Source of the DNA: Verrucomicrobiota bacterium | Lineage (GTDB): Bacteria; Verrucomicrobiota; Verrucomicrobiia; Opitutales; Opitutaceae | DNA: 64,000 nucleotides | Assembly: GCA_016871755.1 (NCBI GenBank) | Contig: VHCJ01000003.1 | Span: 30,053 to 94,052 of the forward strand | Reading direction: 5' to 3' | In this document: piece after piece, positions 1 to 8,136 of the stretch | How the letters are laid out: each line of letters starts with the position of its first letter | How positions within the stretch are numbered: position 1 is the stretch's first letter | Translations under genes and position numbers: made by a program | Notes under the pieces: generated by a model | The model's database searches: none | Told to the model about the DNA's origin: nothing | What the model saw: the letters and a program-made list of their open reading frames with translations, nothing else

Positions 1-905
1 TGACCGCTGACGAGCTGGCTGATCAGCGAGGCGACGTCCTTGGCGGCCGCGTGGCGCAGGTAAATGACCTCGTTGCGCGTGTTCGGGTCGGCCTTGACGT
101 CGAGCTGGCGAATGAGGTCGTCGAAGAACGCGTGCTGGCGCGGGTCCGAGATGAGGATTACCTGGTTGGTGCGGTCGTCGGCCGAGTAGGTGGTGGCCGA
201 GCCGAGCTGCGTCTGGACCACGCCTTGGAGGGTGGTGCGGAGTTGGTTGACCAGTACGGAGGCCTTGGCGAAACGCAGCTGGTAGAACTTTGGGGCGAGG
301 TTGGCGGTGACCGGCTTGTCGAGCTCTGCGACCAGCGCCTCGATGCGCTGCAGCGTGCTGACGGAGTCGGTGATCATCACCGCGTTCGTCTTCTCGAAGA
401 GGATGGGTCCGCCGAGCTGCGGGTTGAGCAGTTGGGCGAGTTGCGGGACGAACTCGTTGGCGCGGAGGAAGTCGAATTGGAACACCTTGGCCATGACGGT
501 GCCGCTGGACGGCAGGTCGGCGGCGCGGCCGAGGAGCATCCGCGGGACCTCGGTGCGCAGGCTGGGGAGGGCAACGACCTTGAGAAAGGAGTCACCCATC
601 GGCGCGACCCCGACCTGATTCATGGCGAGGGCGGTCTCGAGGGCGAGGATGGCCTCGCTCTTTGGCATTGGGCGGGTGATGACCAGCGTGTAGTTCGCGG
701 TCGGCAGGGTGGCGGGGCGGATGATGACCCGGCCGGTCAGTTGTTCGAGCAGCTGCAGGACCGTGTCGAGCGGGGCGTCGGCGAGCTTGATCTGGTCGAT
801 CATCACCTCCGGCGCGGCGGGGGCGCTGTTGGCCGCGGGTGGCGTCTGGGCAAAGGCCGCCGGGAGGGGCAGGAGCAGGCCGACGAGGAGCGTGAGACGC
901 AGCAT
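1..905 (-). CDS. gspD: Type II secretion system secretin GspD, N-terminal part (partial)
   Basis: About 301 N-terminal residues of an outer-membrane secretin are present; the gene continues beyond the left edge. Translation starts at 905 with a clear signal peptide ([12 protein letters not shown]...AAFA, cleavage before QTPP). Residues about 35-110 match the secretin N0 domain ([20 protein letters not shown]), and the following N1-type repeats contain the typical phrases [31 protein letters not shown] and [12 protein letters not shown]. In type II systems this protein forms the outer-membrane exit pore, with the N-domains contacting inner-membrane partners in the periplasm. The pore-forming C-terminal domain lies outside the window, so a type IV pilus secretin (PilQ) cannot be fully excluded, but the N0-N1-N2 wording fits GspD better. 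It is divergent from aroC across 176 bp. Confidence 0.85.
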   Translation of the reverse strand, partial: MLRLTLLVGLLLPLPAAFAQTPPAANSAPAAPEVMIDQIKLADAPLDTVLQLLEQLTGRVIIRPATLPTANYTLVITRPMPKSEAILALETALAMNQVGVAPMGDSFLKVVALPSLRTEVPRMLLGRAADLPSSGTVMAKVFQFDFLRANEFVPQLAQLLNPQLGGPILFEKTNAVMITDSVSTLQRIEALVAELDKPVTANLAPKFYQLRFAKASVLVNQLRTTLQGVVQTQLGSATTYSADDRTNQVILISDPRQHAFFDDLIRQLDVKADPNTRNEVIYLRHAAAKDVASLISQLVSG

Positions 906-1081
906 GGTGCGGGCGGGAAGGACGTTGGCGGAGGCCGCTGCCTCTTTTCGCCCTCAGTGGAAGGAGTTCCGCTGAACTTGTAAACGGCGATATCGGCTGC
1001 CGATGCTTTGCCGGTGCAGGTGGGCTCGTCGGAGTTCTCACTTGCCCGGTCTCGCCGCCGGCGGCACCGTCGAGGGAGGGC

Positions 1082-2188
1082 ATGCCGAATTCCTTCGGAA
1101 AACTCTTTACGATCAGCACCTGGGGCGAAAGCCACGGGCCGGGCATCGGCGTGGTGATCGACGGCTGCCCCCCACGCCTGCCCATCACCGCCGAAGAGAT
1201 TCAGGCGGAGCTGGATCGGCGCCGGCCGGGGCAGAGCGACATCGTCACGCCCCGCAAGGAAGCCGACGCCGTGGAGATTCTGTCCGGCGTGTACGAAGGC
1301 CGGACCACCGGGACACCGATCGCGTTATGGGTCCGGAACCATGACCAGCGCTCGAGTGCGTATGCCGAGATGGCGGACAAGTTTCGCCCCTCGCATGCCG
1401 ATTTCACCTATCAGTCGAAGTTTGGCATCCGGGATCCCAACGGCGGCGGACGCAGTTCGGCGCGCGAGACGATCGGACGGGTGGCGGCGGGCGCAATTGC
1501 CCGCAAACTCTTGGCATCTTTGGTGGTTCGGGGAGGCGTGGAGATCCGGGCGTTCGTGACCCAAATCCACGACTTGGCGATTCCGGACGGTGGCCTCGAG
1601 TCGTTTCCGACGCTGGCGGATGTCGAGGCTTCGCCGGTGCGTTGCCCCCATGCGCCGACGGCGGCGGCGATGGTGGAGCGGATCAAGGCGGTGCGCAGTG
1701 AAGGTGATTCGGTGGGCGGCGTGATTGAATGCCGGGTGCGCGGGCTGCCCGTCGGGCTCGGCGAGCCGGTCTTTGACCGCCTTGAGGCCGATTTGGCGAA
1801 GGCGATGTTGTCGCTGCCGGCGACGAAGGGCTTTGAGATTGGCAGCGGGTTCGCCGGCACGCGCCTGCGCGGTTCCGAGCACAACGACGTCTTCGAGACC
1901 CGCGAGGGGGTCATTCGTACGGCGACCAATCGCAGTGGCGGGACGCAGGGTGGCATCAGCAACGGCGAGGAACTGATCTTCCGCGTCGCGTTCAAGCCCA
2001 CCGCGACGATCCTGCGCGTGCAGTCGACCGTGGATGTGCAGGGTCGGCCGGTGGAGCTTCAGGGCAAGGGCCGCCACGATCCCTGTGTGCTGCCGCGGGC
2101 GGTGCCGATCGTCGAGGCGATGACGGCGCTTGTCCTCGTCGATCACTGGATGCGCGACACCGGGCAGAATCGCTCGTTCGCCCTCTGA
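1082..2188 (+). CDS. aroC: Chorismate synthase
   Basis: 368 residues, the usual length. The enzyme removes phosphate from EPSP to form chorismate, the last shared step of aromatic amino acid synthesis, using reduced FMN. The N-terminus [19 protein letters not shown] is the first family signature; later signatures include [19 protein letters not shown] (about 114-132) and the C-terminal [13 protein letters not shown]. The start ATG at 1082 gives the family N-terminus (MPNSFGKLF). It is the first of three co-directional genes and is followed after 63 bp, which includes a strong hairpin, by a CobW-like gene. Confidence 0.98.
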   Translation: MPNSFGKLFTISTWGESHGPGIGVVIDGCPPRLPITAEEIQAELDRRRPGQSDIVTPRKEADAVEILSGVYEGRTTGTPIALWVRNHDQRSSAYAEMADKFRPSHADFTYQSKFGIRDPNGGGRSSARETIGRVAAGAIARKLLASLVVRGGVEIRAFVTQIHDLAIPDGGLESFPTLADVEASPVRCPHAPTAAAMVERIKAVRSEGDSVGGVIECRVRGLPVGLGEPVFDRLEADLAKAMLSLPATKGFEIGSGFAGTRLRGSEHNDVFETREGVIRTATNRSGGTQGGISNGEELIFRVAFKPTATILRVQSTVDVQGRPVELQGKGRHDPCVLPRAVPIVEAMTALVLVDHWMRDTGQNRSFAL

Positions 2189-2202
2189 GGGCTCGCTGCG
2201 CT

Positions 2203-2218
2203 GCGGCCGGTCGGCCGC
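2203..2218 (+). other. Strong GC hairpin between aroC and the next gene
   Basis: GCGGCCG-GT-CGGCCGC forms a perfect 7-bp stem 15 bases after the aroC stop codon and about 34 bases before the next start. No T-run follows (TTGCGG), so it is a weak candidate for intrinsic termination. It may instead act as an attenuating or mRNA-stabilising hairpin. Confidence 0.35.
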
Positions 2219-2251
2219 TTGCGGCGGCCGTTTCCCGAGACTCATTCCTTC

Positions 2252-3085
2252 ATGGCTTCCTCTTCTCGACCGCTGGTTTACCTCGTGCTCGGTGCCCCGG
2301 GCTCCGGACGCCGCGCGGTGCTTTGCGACCTCATCGCCGACGGATTGGCGGCCAACGACCGGGCCGTGACGGCCCTGCCCGACGCCGAAGGCGCCTCCGA
2401 ATGCGAGACGCGACTGGGGCGGGTGGTGCGTTGGTCGTGGGGCCGCGGCGGCTTCACCTTGGAGATCCCGGGACTGGCGCGCGGCGAATCGGCTGACTTC
2501 ACGCACCTCTTCATCGTGGCCGACGGGCGGCGGAATCCGGTCGACCAGATCGAGTCGTTTCGCGACTGGCTGCGCGGTCACCCGGTGGACCTCGCCCGCA
2601 TCATCACCGTCGTCAATTGCAGCCTCGCGCACGCGCATGATCCCGCGATCCGCCCGTGGTTCGACGCCTGCATTCATTTCAGCGATGTCGTCCTGCTTGC
2701 GGGCCGCGAAGGCGTACCCAACAAGTGGATGAGCGACTTTCAGGCGCGGTATCGGGACGCGTTCATGCCGGCGCTGTTTGAGTTCGTGAAGCAGGGCCGG
2801 GTGAAGAATCCGGTGATGGTGCTGGAACCGGAGGCGCGGCGGCTTTCGCAGGTCTTCGAGGAAGGATCGGACTTGGCGATCGCGCGGGAACTCGCGCCCG
2901 GTGCCGAGATTACGTTCACTGATGAATTCGGCGAAGACGACGAGGGCGGGGAGGAATCGCCGGCGGATGCGGACGATGACGAGCCGCCGGCCGAAGCGTA
3001 CTTTGAGCGGCGCCAGAACGATCGGCGCACGATTGAGCTGCCAGACATCGCCCGTTTTCTGCCACCGACTTCGCCCTCCGCCTGA
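2252..3085 (+). CDS. CobW/G3E-like P-loop protein with degenerate motifs
   Basis: 277 residues from the ATG at 2252; a longer reading from 2219 would add 11 unlikely residues. The start LVYLVLGAPGSGRR resembles a Walker A loop, but the invariant Lys is replaced by Arg. The middle (TVVNCSLAHAHDP; ACIHFSDVVLLAGREG) follows the pattern of CobW/G3E metallochaperone GTPases (usually TVVD...; QIAFADVVLLNK), with the NKxD base-recognition motif missing. The C-terminal third has an acidic patch (EFGEDDEGGEESPADADDDE) and ends FERRQNDRRTIELPDIARFLPP. It sits six bases before the Sua5 gene, so the two are probably co-transcribed. The function is unknown. It may bind nucleotide weakly or not at all. Confidence 0.6.
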   Translation: MASSSRPLVYLVLGAPGSGRRAVLCDLIADGLAANDRAVTALPDAEGASECETRLGRVVRWSWGRGGFTLEIPGLARGESADFTHLFIVADGRRNPVDQIESFRDWLRGHPVDLARIITVVNCSLAHAHDPAIRPWFDACIHFSDVVLLAGREGVPNKWMSDFQARYRDAFMPALFEFVKQGRVKNPVMVLEPEARRLSQVFEEGSDLAIARELAPGAEITFTDEFGEDDEGGEESPADADDDEPPAEAYFERRQNDRRTIELPDIARFLPPTSPSA

Positions 3086-3091
3086 GCCGCG

Positions 3092-4120
3092 ATGCCTGCG
3101 ACCCTGCACCGTCCCTCGCGCACCGCCCTCCGGCGATTGGCCGGCGTTCTGCGGCGGGGAGGCCTCGTGGCCGTGCCGACTGAGACCGTGTACGGCCTGG
3201 CGGCCAACGCGCTGGATGCGGATGCCTGTGCGGGAATCTTCGCCGCGAAGGAGCGTCCTCCGGAGGATCCCCTGATCGTGCACGTGGCCACCGTCACGGC
3301 GGCGGCGGCGGTGGCGGAGTTGAATCCGGCGGCGCGAGCCTTGGCGCGGGCGTTCTGGCCGGGGCCGCTGACGCTGGTGCTGCCGAAGAAGGCGGTGGTG
3401 CCGGCGATCGTGACGGCCGGACTCGATTCGGTGGCGGTCCGCGTGCCGCGCCATCCGGTCTTCCGTGATCTTCTCCGCCAGTGTGGTCTGCCCCTCGCGG
3501 CTCCGAGTGCGAATCCCTTTGGCTACGTCAGCCCGACCCTTCCGGAGCACGTGCAGCGCGGCTTGGGAGATCGCATCGAGCACATTCTCGACGGCGGACC
3601 GTGCGAAGTCGGACTGGAATCCACGATCGTCGACGTGCGCAACCCGGCTCGCCCCTGCGTGCTGCGGCCGGGAGCCATTTCGGCGGAGCAGATCGCGGAG
3701 GTGCTTGGCGTCCCGGTTTCCGTGCGGCGCGCCCGCGTGCTGCCGGGTTCGCGGCGGCGGGGCGGGAGGACCGCCCGGGCGCAGCGCGCGCCCGGGCTGC
3801 TCGCGCGGCATTACAGTCCTGGCACCCGGCTGCGCCTGGTCAGCCGCATCGAGCCTGCGGATGCACTGGCGGCGGGTCGTCGGGTGGCGTACTTGTTTCT
3901 CGCCCGTCCCGCGGATCCCCGCTTGGCGGCGCTGGGCGGGCGGGTCGCGTGGCTGAGCGAAGCGGGCGATCCGGCGGAGGCCGGACGCAACGTGTACGCG
4001 CGGTTGCGCACGCTCGACGAAGGTGGCTACCGCGAGATCATCGCGGAACGGGTTCCGTCGGAACCCGCGTTCGCCGCCTTGGCGGACCGACTCGGCCGCG
4101 CGGCGGCCCGCGGCCGTTGA
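3092..4120 (+). CDS. tsaC: L-threonylcarbamoyladenylate synthase (Sua5 type)
   Basis: 342 residues with two domains. Residues 1-200 are the YrdC/TsaC catalytic fold (GGLVAVPTETVYGLAANALD, FAAKERPPEDPLIVHV, FWPGPLTLVLP, VAVRVPRHP, LAAPSANPFGYVSPT, GLESTIVDV, LRPGAI). The C-terminal Sua5 domain follows a basic linker of about 20 residues (ARVLPGSRRRGGRTARAQ) and begins PGLLARHYSPGTRLRLV. The enzyme makes threonylcarbamoyl-AMP for the t6A37 modification of ANN-decoding tRNAs. The two-domain form distinguishes it from short TsaC. It is convergent with the KDPG aldolase gene. Confidence 0.95.
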   Translation: MPATLHRPSRTALRRLAGVLRRGGLVAVPTETVYGLAANALDADACAGIFAAKERPPEDPLIVHVATVTAAAAVAELNPAARALARAFWPGPLTLVLPKKAVVPAIVTAGLDSVAVRVPRHPVFRDLLRQCGLPLAAPSANPFGYVSPTLPEHVQRGLGDRIEHILDGGPCEVGLESTIVDVRNPARPCVLRPGAISAEQIAEVLGVPVSVRRARVLPGSRRRGGRTARAQRAPGLLARHYSPGTRLRLVSRIEPADALAAGRRVAYLFLARPADPRLAALGGRVAWLSEAGDPAEAGRNVYARLRTLDEGGYREIIAERVPSEPAFAALADRLGRAAARGR

Positions 4121-4186
4121 GGCGGAGCGTCGAGGAGGGTGCGACGGCAACGCGCCGCCTTGCCTCGGGCGACGCACCGGATCCGC

Positions 4187-4831
4187 TTACTTGACCGCGG
4201 CGACGGCGACGGCGGCGGCGAAGGCGCGGGCGCGGGCGGTGATGGCGGCCCAGTTCTTTTCCTTCAGCGCCTTGGCCTCCACGAGGGAGCTGCCGGCGGC
4301 GGTGGCGAAGGCGCCCGCCTTGAGGAATTCGCCGACGTTCTCGGCGTTCACGCCGCCGGTCGGGAGCAATTCGATGTGCGGCAGCGGGGCCTTGATGGAC
4401 TTGATGTAGGCGGGACCGAAGAATTCGGCGGGGAAGACCTTGGCCGCGTCGGCGCCCGCTTCCCACGCATTGACGATTTCCGTCGGCGTGAAGGCACCCG
4501 CGAACACTGGCACGCTGTAGCGCCGGCAGAGCGTGATCACGTCCGGCCGCAGCGCCGGCGTGACGATGAACTTGGCACCCGCGAGAATGCCGGCGCGCGC
4601 CGTCTCGGCGTCGAGAACAGTGCCCAGACCGAAGAGGAACTCCGGCAATTCCGCCGACGCCTTTTCGAGCATCCGGATTGCTCCCGGCGTGGTCATGGTG
4701 AGCTCGATGCTGGTCAGGCCGCCCTCGGCGAGGGCCTTGGCGCAGTCGAGCAGCCCGTCCGGGGACTCGGCGCGGATGAGGGCGACGACCTTCTCGGTGC
4801 GCAGCTTGGAAAGGATGGCGTCTTTCTTCAT
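4187..4831 (-). CDS. eda: 2-keto-3-deoxy-6-phosphogluconate / 4-hydroxy-2-oxoglutarate aldolase
   Basis: 214 residues from MKKDAILSKLRTEK at 4831; an upstream in-frame codon would add 16 proline-rich residues and is unlikely. The enzyme cleaves KDPG to pyruvate and glyceraldehyde 3-phosphate (Entner-Doudoroff pathway and uronate breakdown). Visible class I aldolase features: the N-terminal KVVALIRAES strand with the catalytic Glu, FGLGTVLDAETARAGILAGAKFIVTPAL, the Schiff-base Lys in ADAAKVFPAEFFGP, and the phosphate-binding LLPTGGV. Ala/Val-rich C-terminus. It is alone on its strand, between the Sua5 gene and tRNA-Leu. Confidence 0.95.
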   Translation of the reverse strand: MKKDAILSKLRTEKVVALIRAESPDGLLDCAKALAEGGLTSIELTMTTPGAIRMLEKASAELPEFLFGLGTVLDAETARAGILAGAKFIVTPALRPDVITLCRRYSVPVFAGAFTPTEIVNAWEAGADAAKVFPAEFFGPAYIKSIKAPLPHIELLPTGGVNAENVGEFLKAGAFATAAGSSLVEAKALKEKNWAAITARARAFAAAVAVAAVK

Positions 4832-4933
4832 GGGCGGAGGGCGACAGATTGGACCCGGACCTCCCCGGGGGGAAACCAAATTTCTGGGCTTGCGCGCCCG
4901 GACGCGACGGTATCTCTTTCCCCTCCCGTCCGT

Positions 4934-5018
4934 GCCCGGGTGGTGGAATTGGTAGACACGCAGGTCTCAGAAGCCTGTGCCTAACAGCATCGCGGTTCGA
5001 GTCCGCGCCCGGGCACCA
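4934..5018 (+). tRNA. tRNA-Leu (anticodon CAG)
   Basis: 85 bases with the 7-bp acceptor stem GCCCGGG/CCCGGGC, discriminator A and encoded CCA. The D-arm contains GGAATTGGTAGACAC. The anticodon stem CAGGT/GCCTG closes the loop CTCAGAA, giving anticodon CAG for CUG codons. A variable arm (TGC...GCA) marks a type II tRNA, and the T-arm is GCGGTTCGAGTCCGC. A short hairpin follows at 5021. Confidence 0.97.
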
Positions 5019-5020
5019 TC

Positions 5021-5038
5021 TCCGCACGTTTTTGCGGA
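5021..5038 (+). terminator. Possible terminator hairpin after tRNA-Leu
   Basis: TCCGCA-CGTTTT-TGCGGA forms a 6-bp stem three bases after the encoded CCA of the tRNA and is followed by TCGTTTG. The trailing T-run is short, so this may be a weak terminator or a processing structure. Confidence 0.45.
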
Positions 5039-5166
5039 TCGTTTGCTGGGTGGGCCGGGGTTCTCCGAGATCCGGGGTCTACACCAAGGATCCGCCCAGC
5101 AGTGGGTGCATGCATGACGCAGTCGACAGGGGGGAGGAATTGGCTTCCCCTCCGTGACGTGCGCGC

Positions 5167-5799
5167 ATGAGTGAGATTCCGGAACTTCGCATGGAAGGGG
5201 TGGTCCTGGCCGCTGGCCGGTCGCGTCGGATGGGAACGGACAAGGCGCTCCTGTGCTTGGCGGATGGCGAGTGTTTCTGGCAGCGCCAGTGGCGGACGTT
5301 GGGCGCGGCGGGGATCGAACGCCGCTGGCTTTCGGTTCGGGCGGATCAGCGGTGGGTGCCGGCGGATGTTCCCGTGGTGTGCGACGCGGTGTCCGATGCA
5401 GGCCCGCTGGCCGGGATGCTGGCCGCGAGTGCGGTGGGAGACGGCACGCACCTCGTGGTGCTGGCCGTGGATCTGCCGGAGGTACCGGCGGCATGGGTGC
5501 GCATGCTGATGGCGCGGGCGTCGCCGGAGCGCGCGGTGGTGGGGCGCTGGCCCGATGGCACCTACGAGCCGCTGGCCGCGCTCTATCCGCGCGACTGGTT
5601 GGAGGCGTGGCGCGCGGCGTTCGGCGGCGCGGTGCATCCGCCAGGTTTGCAGGCCCTGCTGCGCGAGCGCGCGGGCACCGGCGGCCTCGACGTCATTTCC
5701 CTCAGCCCCGATCAGGAGCGTTGGTTCCACAACGCCAACACGCCGCAGGACCTACGCCGTCGGACGGAGCCCCCCGCCGGGGCGGCGCAGCCGGAGTGA
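5167..5799 (+). CDS. mobA: Molybdenum cofactor guanylyltransferase
   Basis: 210 residues. It joins GMP from GTP to molybdopterin to form the guanine dinucleotide cofactor in the cytoplasm. The nucleotide-binding signature VVLAAGRSRRMGTDKALL is at residues 12-29. DAVSDAGPLAGMLAA and VVLAVDLPEVP (Mg-binding Asp) follow, as does the C-terminal WFHNANTPQDL ('N-NTP-DL', typical of MobA). The nearby molybdoenzyme at 6884 fits, although sulfite-oxidase-type enzymes normally use unmodified molybdopterin. About 148 bp separate it from tRNA-Leu, including a potentially structured leader. Confidence 0.93.
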   Translation: MSEIPELRMEGVVLAAGRSRRMGTDKALLCLADGECFWQRQWRTLGAAGIERRWLSVRADQRWVPADVPVVCDAVSDAGPLAGMLAASAVGDGTHLVVLAVDLPEVPAAWVRMLMARASPERAVVGRWPDGTYEPLAALYPRDWLEAWRAAFGGAVHPPGLQALLRERAGTGGLDVISLSPDQERWFHNANTPQDLRRRTEPPAGAAQPE

Positions 5800-5807
5800 A
5801 CGACGGC

Positions 5808-5826
5808 CGCGCCGCTCAACGGCGCG
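5808..5826. terminator. Hairpin between convergent mobA and the DUF6194 gene
   Basis: CGCGCCG-CTCAA-CGGCGCG is a perfect 7-bp stem placed across the 3' ends of two convergent genes (stops at 5799 and 5816), so it could end transcription in both directions. There is no T-run. Confidence 0.4.
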
Positions 5827-6271
5827 TGGTCCGCTTGGCGAACTTCGCGATGGCCAGAGCATGGGCCTCCGCCAGCAGGGGCTTGATCCGTTCGAAACTT
5901 GCTTCGCTGGGATTGAGGATGCAAATCCACGACATCCAGCCGTAGACCGGATGCGGCGTGAGCGTGTCCAAGGCGGAGAAATCGTGTCCTGTCGCAATGA
6001 CTCCGCCCGCTGGCGGGCGTCGCGGCGGCGGTCCGAAAAGCGCGCGATAGGACGACTGGCTGACTCCGAGATTGAGGCGGAAAACGTCAGGTCGATCGAG
6101 TCTTGAGGCCCGGTCATGGTCGCCGTCCTTCGTCTTGAGCGTGGCGAAGTAGATGCCCCGGGGAAGGGCGCGCTGCGGGTTGTAGAAGAACGAGGTCTCG
6201 CCCCACGCGGAGACGGGGTGAACTCCCGGGAAGTGGCTCTGCAGGTACTGGCCGATCGTATCGCGGTCCAT
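5816..6271 (-). CDS. DUF6194 family protein
   Basis: 151 residues starting MDRDTIGQYLQSHFPGV. The pattern SFFYNP...LPRGIYFATLKTKD, SRLDRPDVFRLNLGVSQSSYRALFG and DTLTPHPVYGWMSWICILNPSEASFERIKPLLAEAHALA matches the DUF6194 family (a small alpha/beta fold, distantly MmcQ/YjbR-like). No activity is established for the family. It has no signal peptide or membrane segment, so it is presumably cytosolic. The LysR fragment lies 174 bp upstream on the same strand. Confidence 0.8.
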   Translation of the reverse strand: MDRDTIGQYLQSHFPGVHPVSAWGETSFFYNPQRALPRGIYFATLKTKDGDHDRASRLDRPDVFRLNLGVSQSSYRALFGPPPRRPPAGGVIATGHDFSALDTLTPHPVYGWMSWICILNPSEASFERIKPLLAEAHALAIAKFAKRTTRR

Positions 6272-6445
6272 GGGCTTGAAGCCTGTGCACGCTCAGCTGG
6301 TGACGGGGAGCTGCCAGCACATCATCGACACTCGGCTTCAGGGAGAGCCTGAACGCCGGTCAGCTTCGGTGCGAGGATGAAGGCGCGGGAGGTTGGGATC
6401 CGCTGCACTGCCTGGTCGGTGAGCCGCGGCGCAGCCTGGAACCGC

Positions 6446-6721
6446 TCACTGCACCAGCGCGGCGAGATCCGCGCGGGCGTCCTGCATCTCCGCAAGGATG
6501 CGCTGGGCCCGGATCAGCAGGTGCTCACCGGCGGGGGTGAGGGCGACGCGGCGACCGCGGCGCTCGAACAGACGCAGGCCCAGTTCGTCCTCCAACGCCT
6601 TGATGGCGTGACTCACCGCGGACTGGGTCAGGTGCAGTTCCTTCGCCGCAAGCGTGAAACTGCCAATCCGCGCGAGGGTGGCGAAGGCGAGCAGCCGGCG
6701 GCTGTCGAGAATCGGAGTCAT
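6446..6721 (-). pseudogene. LysR-type regulator reduced to its DNA-binding domain
   Basis: Only 91 residues: a complete LysR winged helix-turn-helix (DSRRLLAFATLARIGSFTLAAKELHLTQSAVSHAIKALEDELGLRLFERRGRRVALTPAGEHLL) and the dimerisation helix, ending ...DLAALVQ-stop. Family members are about 300 residues, so the whole effector domain is missing. In the +1 frame just past the stop the sequence reads SGSRLRRG, resembling the GxGRLRLG linker of intact relatives, which suggests a frameshift followed by deletion. Only 174 bp remain before the next gene. It could still be a functional stand-alone repressor, but I favour a remnant. Confidence 0.65.
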
Positions 6722-6743
6722 GCGGGAGGGCGCTGAAGCGTCG

Positions 6744-6757
6744 TAACGTTCCGGTTA
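6744..6757. promoter_or_regulatory. Inverted repeat upstream of the LysR fragment
   Basis: TAAC-GTTCCG-GTTA lies 23 bases upstream of the start codon of the LysR fragment, a position and spacing compatible with a LysR-type operator. The arms are only four bases, so support is weak. Confidence 0.3.
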
Positions 6758-6883
6758 GCAGGACGCGAGCCAGTCGCCCTCGCCGCCGCGGGGTTGCTCG
6801 TTCTTGGTCAGGCGGCGGCGCAGGCGCGTCCCGGTTGCGCGGAATTGTCCACGCTGCGCCCGCCGCCGTGCCCTCGTGGTGGC

Positions 6884-7525
6884 TCAGGCGTAGCGCTCTT
6901 CGCGCCAGGGATCGGCGGTATTGGAATAGCCGCGAACCTCCCAGAAGCCCAACTTGTCCTCCGCGAGGAAAGAGATCGCCTTGACGAACTTCGCTCCTTT
7001 CCACGCGTAGAGCTTCGGAATGATCACCCGTGCCGGACCGCCGTGTTCGCGGGGCAGCGGCTCGCCGTTGAACCGCGTCGCGACCAGGACGTCGTCATCG
7101 AGGCACTGCTCCAGCGGCACGTTGGTCGAATACCCGTCGTAGCTGGTGAAGTAGACGAAGCGGGCCTCCGCTGTCGGTTGGACCCGCTCGTACAGTGCCG
7201 TAAAGGGCACGCCGTCCCAGCGGCAGTCGTACTTGCTCCACGTGGTGACGCAGTGAAAGTCGCTGACGTCGCTGACCTGGGGCAGGGCGTTGAAGTCCGC
7301 CCAGGACAGCACGGCGGGGTTCTGGACCAGCCCGTCGAGCGAAAGCGTCCACTCGGTCAGCGGTATCTCCGGTTGCACCCCGAGATCGAGCACGGGGAAG
7401 CCGTCGGTCAGCCTCTGTCCCGGGGGCAAACGGCCCTCGGCGCGGTCCGCCAGCGGCCGGATCCCGCGGGCGACCTGCTTCTCGGCCCACTTCTGCTTGG
7501 CGGCGATGTAGCGCTCCTTCGACAT
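6884..7525 (-). CDS. Sulfite oxidase-like molybdopterin oxidoreductase
   Basis: 213 residues from MSKERYIAAKQKWAEKQ at 7525; longer readings would add about 47 arginine/serine-rich residues. It is a single-domain member of the sulfite oxidase fold (YuiH/SuoX-like). LTEWTLSLDGLVQNPAVLSWADFNALP precedes the molybdenum-ligating Cys in DFHCVTTWSKYD. VYFTSYDGYSTNVPLEQCLDDDVLVATRFNGEPLPREHGGPARVIIPKLYAWKGAKFVKAI supplies the cofactor-binding face, and the end is GFWEVRGYSNTADPWREERY. No twin-arginine signal is seen, so it is probably cytosolic. The substrate is unknown. mobA lies 1.1 kb away. Confidence 0.9.
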   Translation of the reverse strand: MSKERYIAAKQKWAEKQVARGIRPLADRAEGRLPPGQRLTDGFPVLDLGVQPEIPLTEWTLSLDGLVQNPAVLSWADFNALPQVSDVSDFHCVTTWSKYDCRWDGVPFTALYERVQPTAEARFVYFTSYDGYSTNVPLEQCLDDDVLVATRFNGEPLPREHGGPARVIIPKLYAWKGAKFVKAISFLAEDKLGFWEVRGYSNTADPWREERYA

Positions 7526-7580
7526 GAGACGGGAAGGATGCGCGGGGAGCGGCCGGGTGCAAGCCGGCGACGGGATCCGG

Positions 7581-8105
7581 TCAGACGTCCTCGAGGGCCC
7601 GACGGATCGCGTCGCGGCGGCGGTGATAGTACAGGGCCATGCCGCCCTGGTAGACGACCGAGACAAGGCCCACCGTGACGTAGAGGCCGAGGTAGCTCTT
7701 CTTCAACATGGGCACGATCTGCTCCTCGCGCAGGCCGAGGGCCGCGAACTCCGCGCGGGTCTCCGCGTTCACGAGCTGGGCCACGGCTGCGGGGTCGAAG
7801 CTGGTGGCACGGAGGATGGCGTAGGTCACGACCGTCAGGAGCAGGGCGATCTGGCTCCCCACGATCCAGGACAGGCCGGAAAGCGAGGCCTGGCGCAGGC
7901 GATTCACGCCGTTGAGTTCGACCACGCCCGCGGCCGCCGCAAGGCAGCCCGCGAAGGCGCCGACCCCGTCCCGCTGGTAGGCGGCGAGGAGGGAGAAGAG
8001 ACCGGCGACGATGAGCAGCGAACGTCCTTCAAACCGCGCCAGCCGGCAGACCCGGTCAAGGATTTCGTGCGGGAGAGGGGGAGGAGCGTCGGTCTTGCCA
8101 GTCAT
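7581..8105 (-). CDS. Hypothetical integral membrane protein
   Basis: 174 residues from MTGKTDAPPPLPHEILD at 8105. About four hydrophobic segments are visible: LLIVAGLFSLLAAY, GAFAGCLAAAAGVVEL, IVGSQIALLLTVVTYAIL and YLGLYVTVGLVSVVYQGGMALYY. A cytosolic-looking tail HRRRDAIRRALEDV closes the protein. No family was recognised. It ends 56 bp upstream of the molybdoenzyme start on the same strand, so co-transcription is possible, and it is divergent from hrpA with only 31 bp between start codons. Confidence 0.75.
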   Translation of the reverse strand: MTGKTDAPPPLPHEILDRVCRLARFEGRSLLIVAGLFSLLAAYQRDGVGAFAGCLAAAAGVVELNGVNRLRQASLSGLSWIVGSQIALLLTVVTYAILRATSFDPAAVAQLVNAETRAEFAALGLREEQIVPMLKKSYLGLYVTVGLVSVVYQGGMALYYHRRRDAIRRALEDV

Positions 8106-8136
8106 CGTCCGGGAGGGGACATTCCACCCCTGCTCC

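Noticed and set aside
1325..4177. A 950-codon minus-strand frame opposite aroC, the CobW-like gene and the Sua5 gene
   Set aside because: It spans three well-supported plus-strand genes and their gaps, and its translation is Arg-rich filler.
5019..5166. Moco riboswitch ahead of mobA
   Set aside because: A stem can be drawn, but the conserved core of the Moco RNA is not visible, so it is kept only as a low-interest finding.
8011..8136. A 42-residue N-terminal extension of HrpA
   Set aside because: It would overlap the start of the divergent membrane-protein gene and gives Arg/Ser-rich sequence. The GTG at 8137 leads directly into family sequence.
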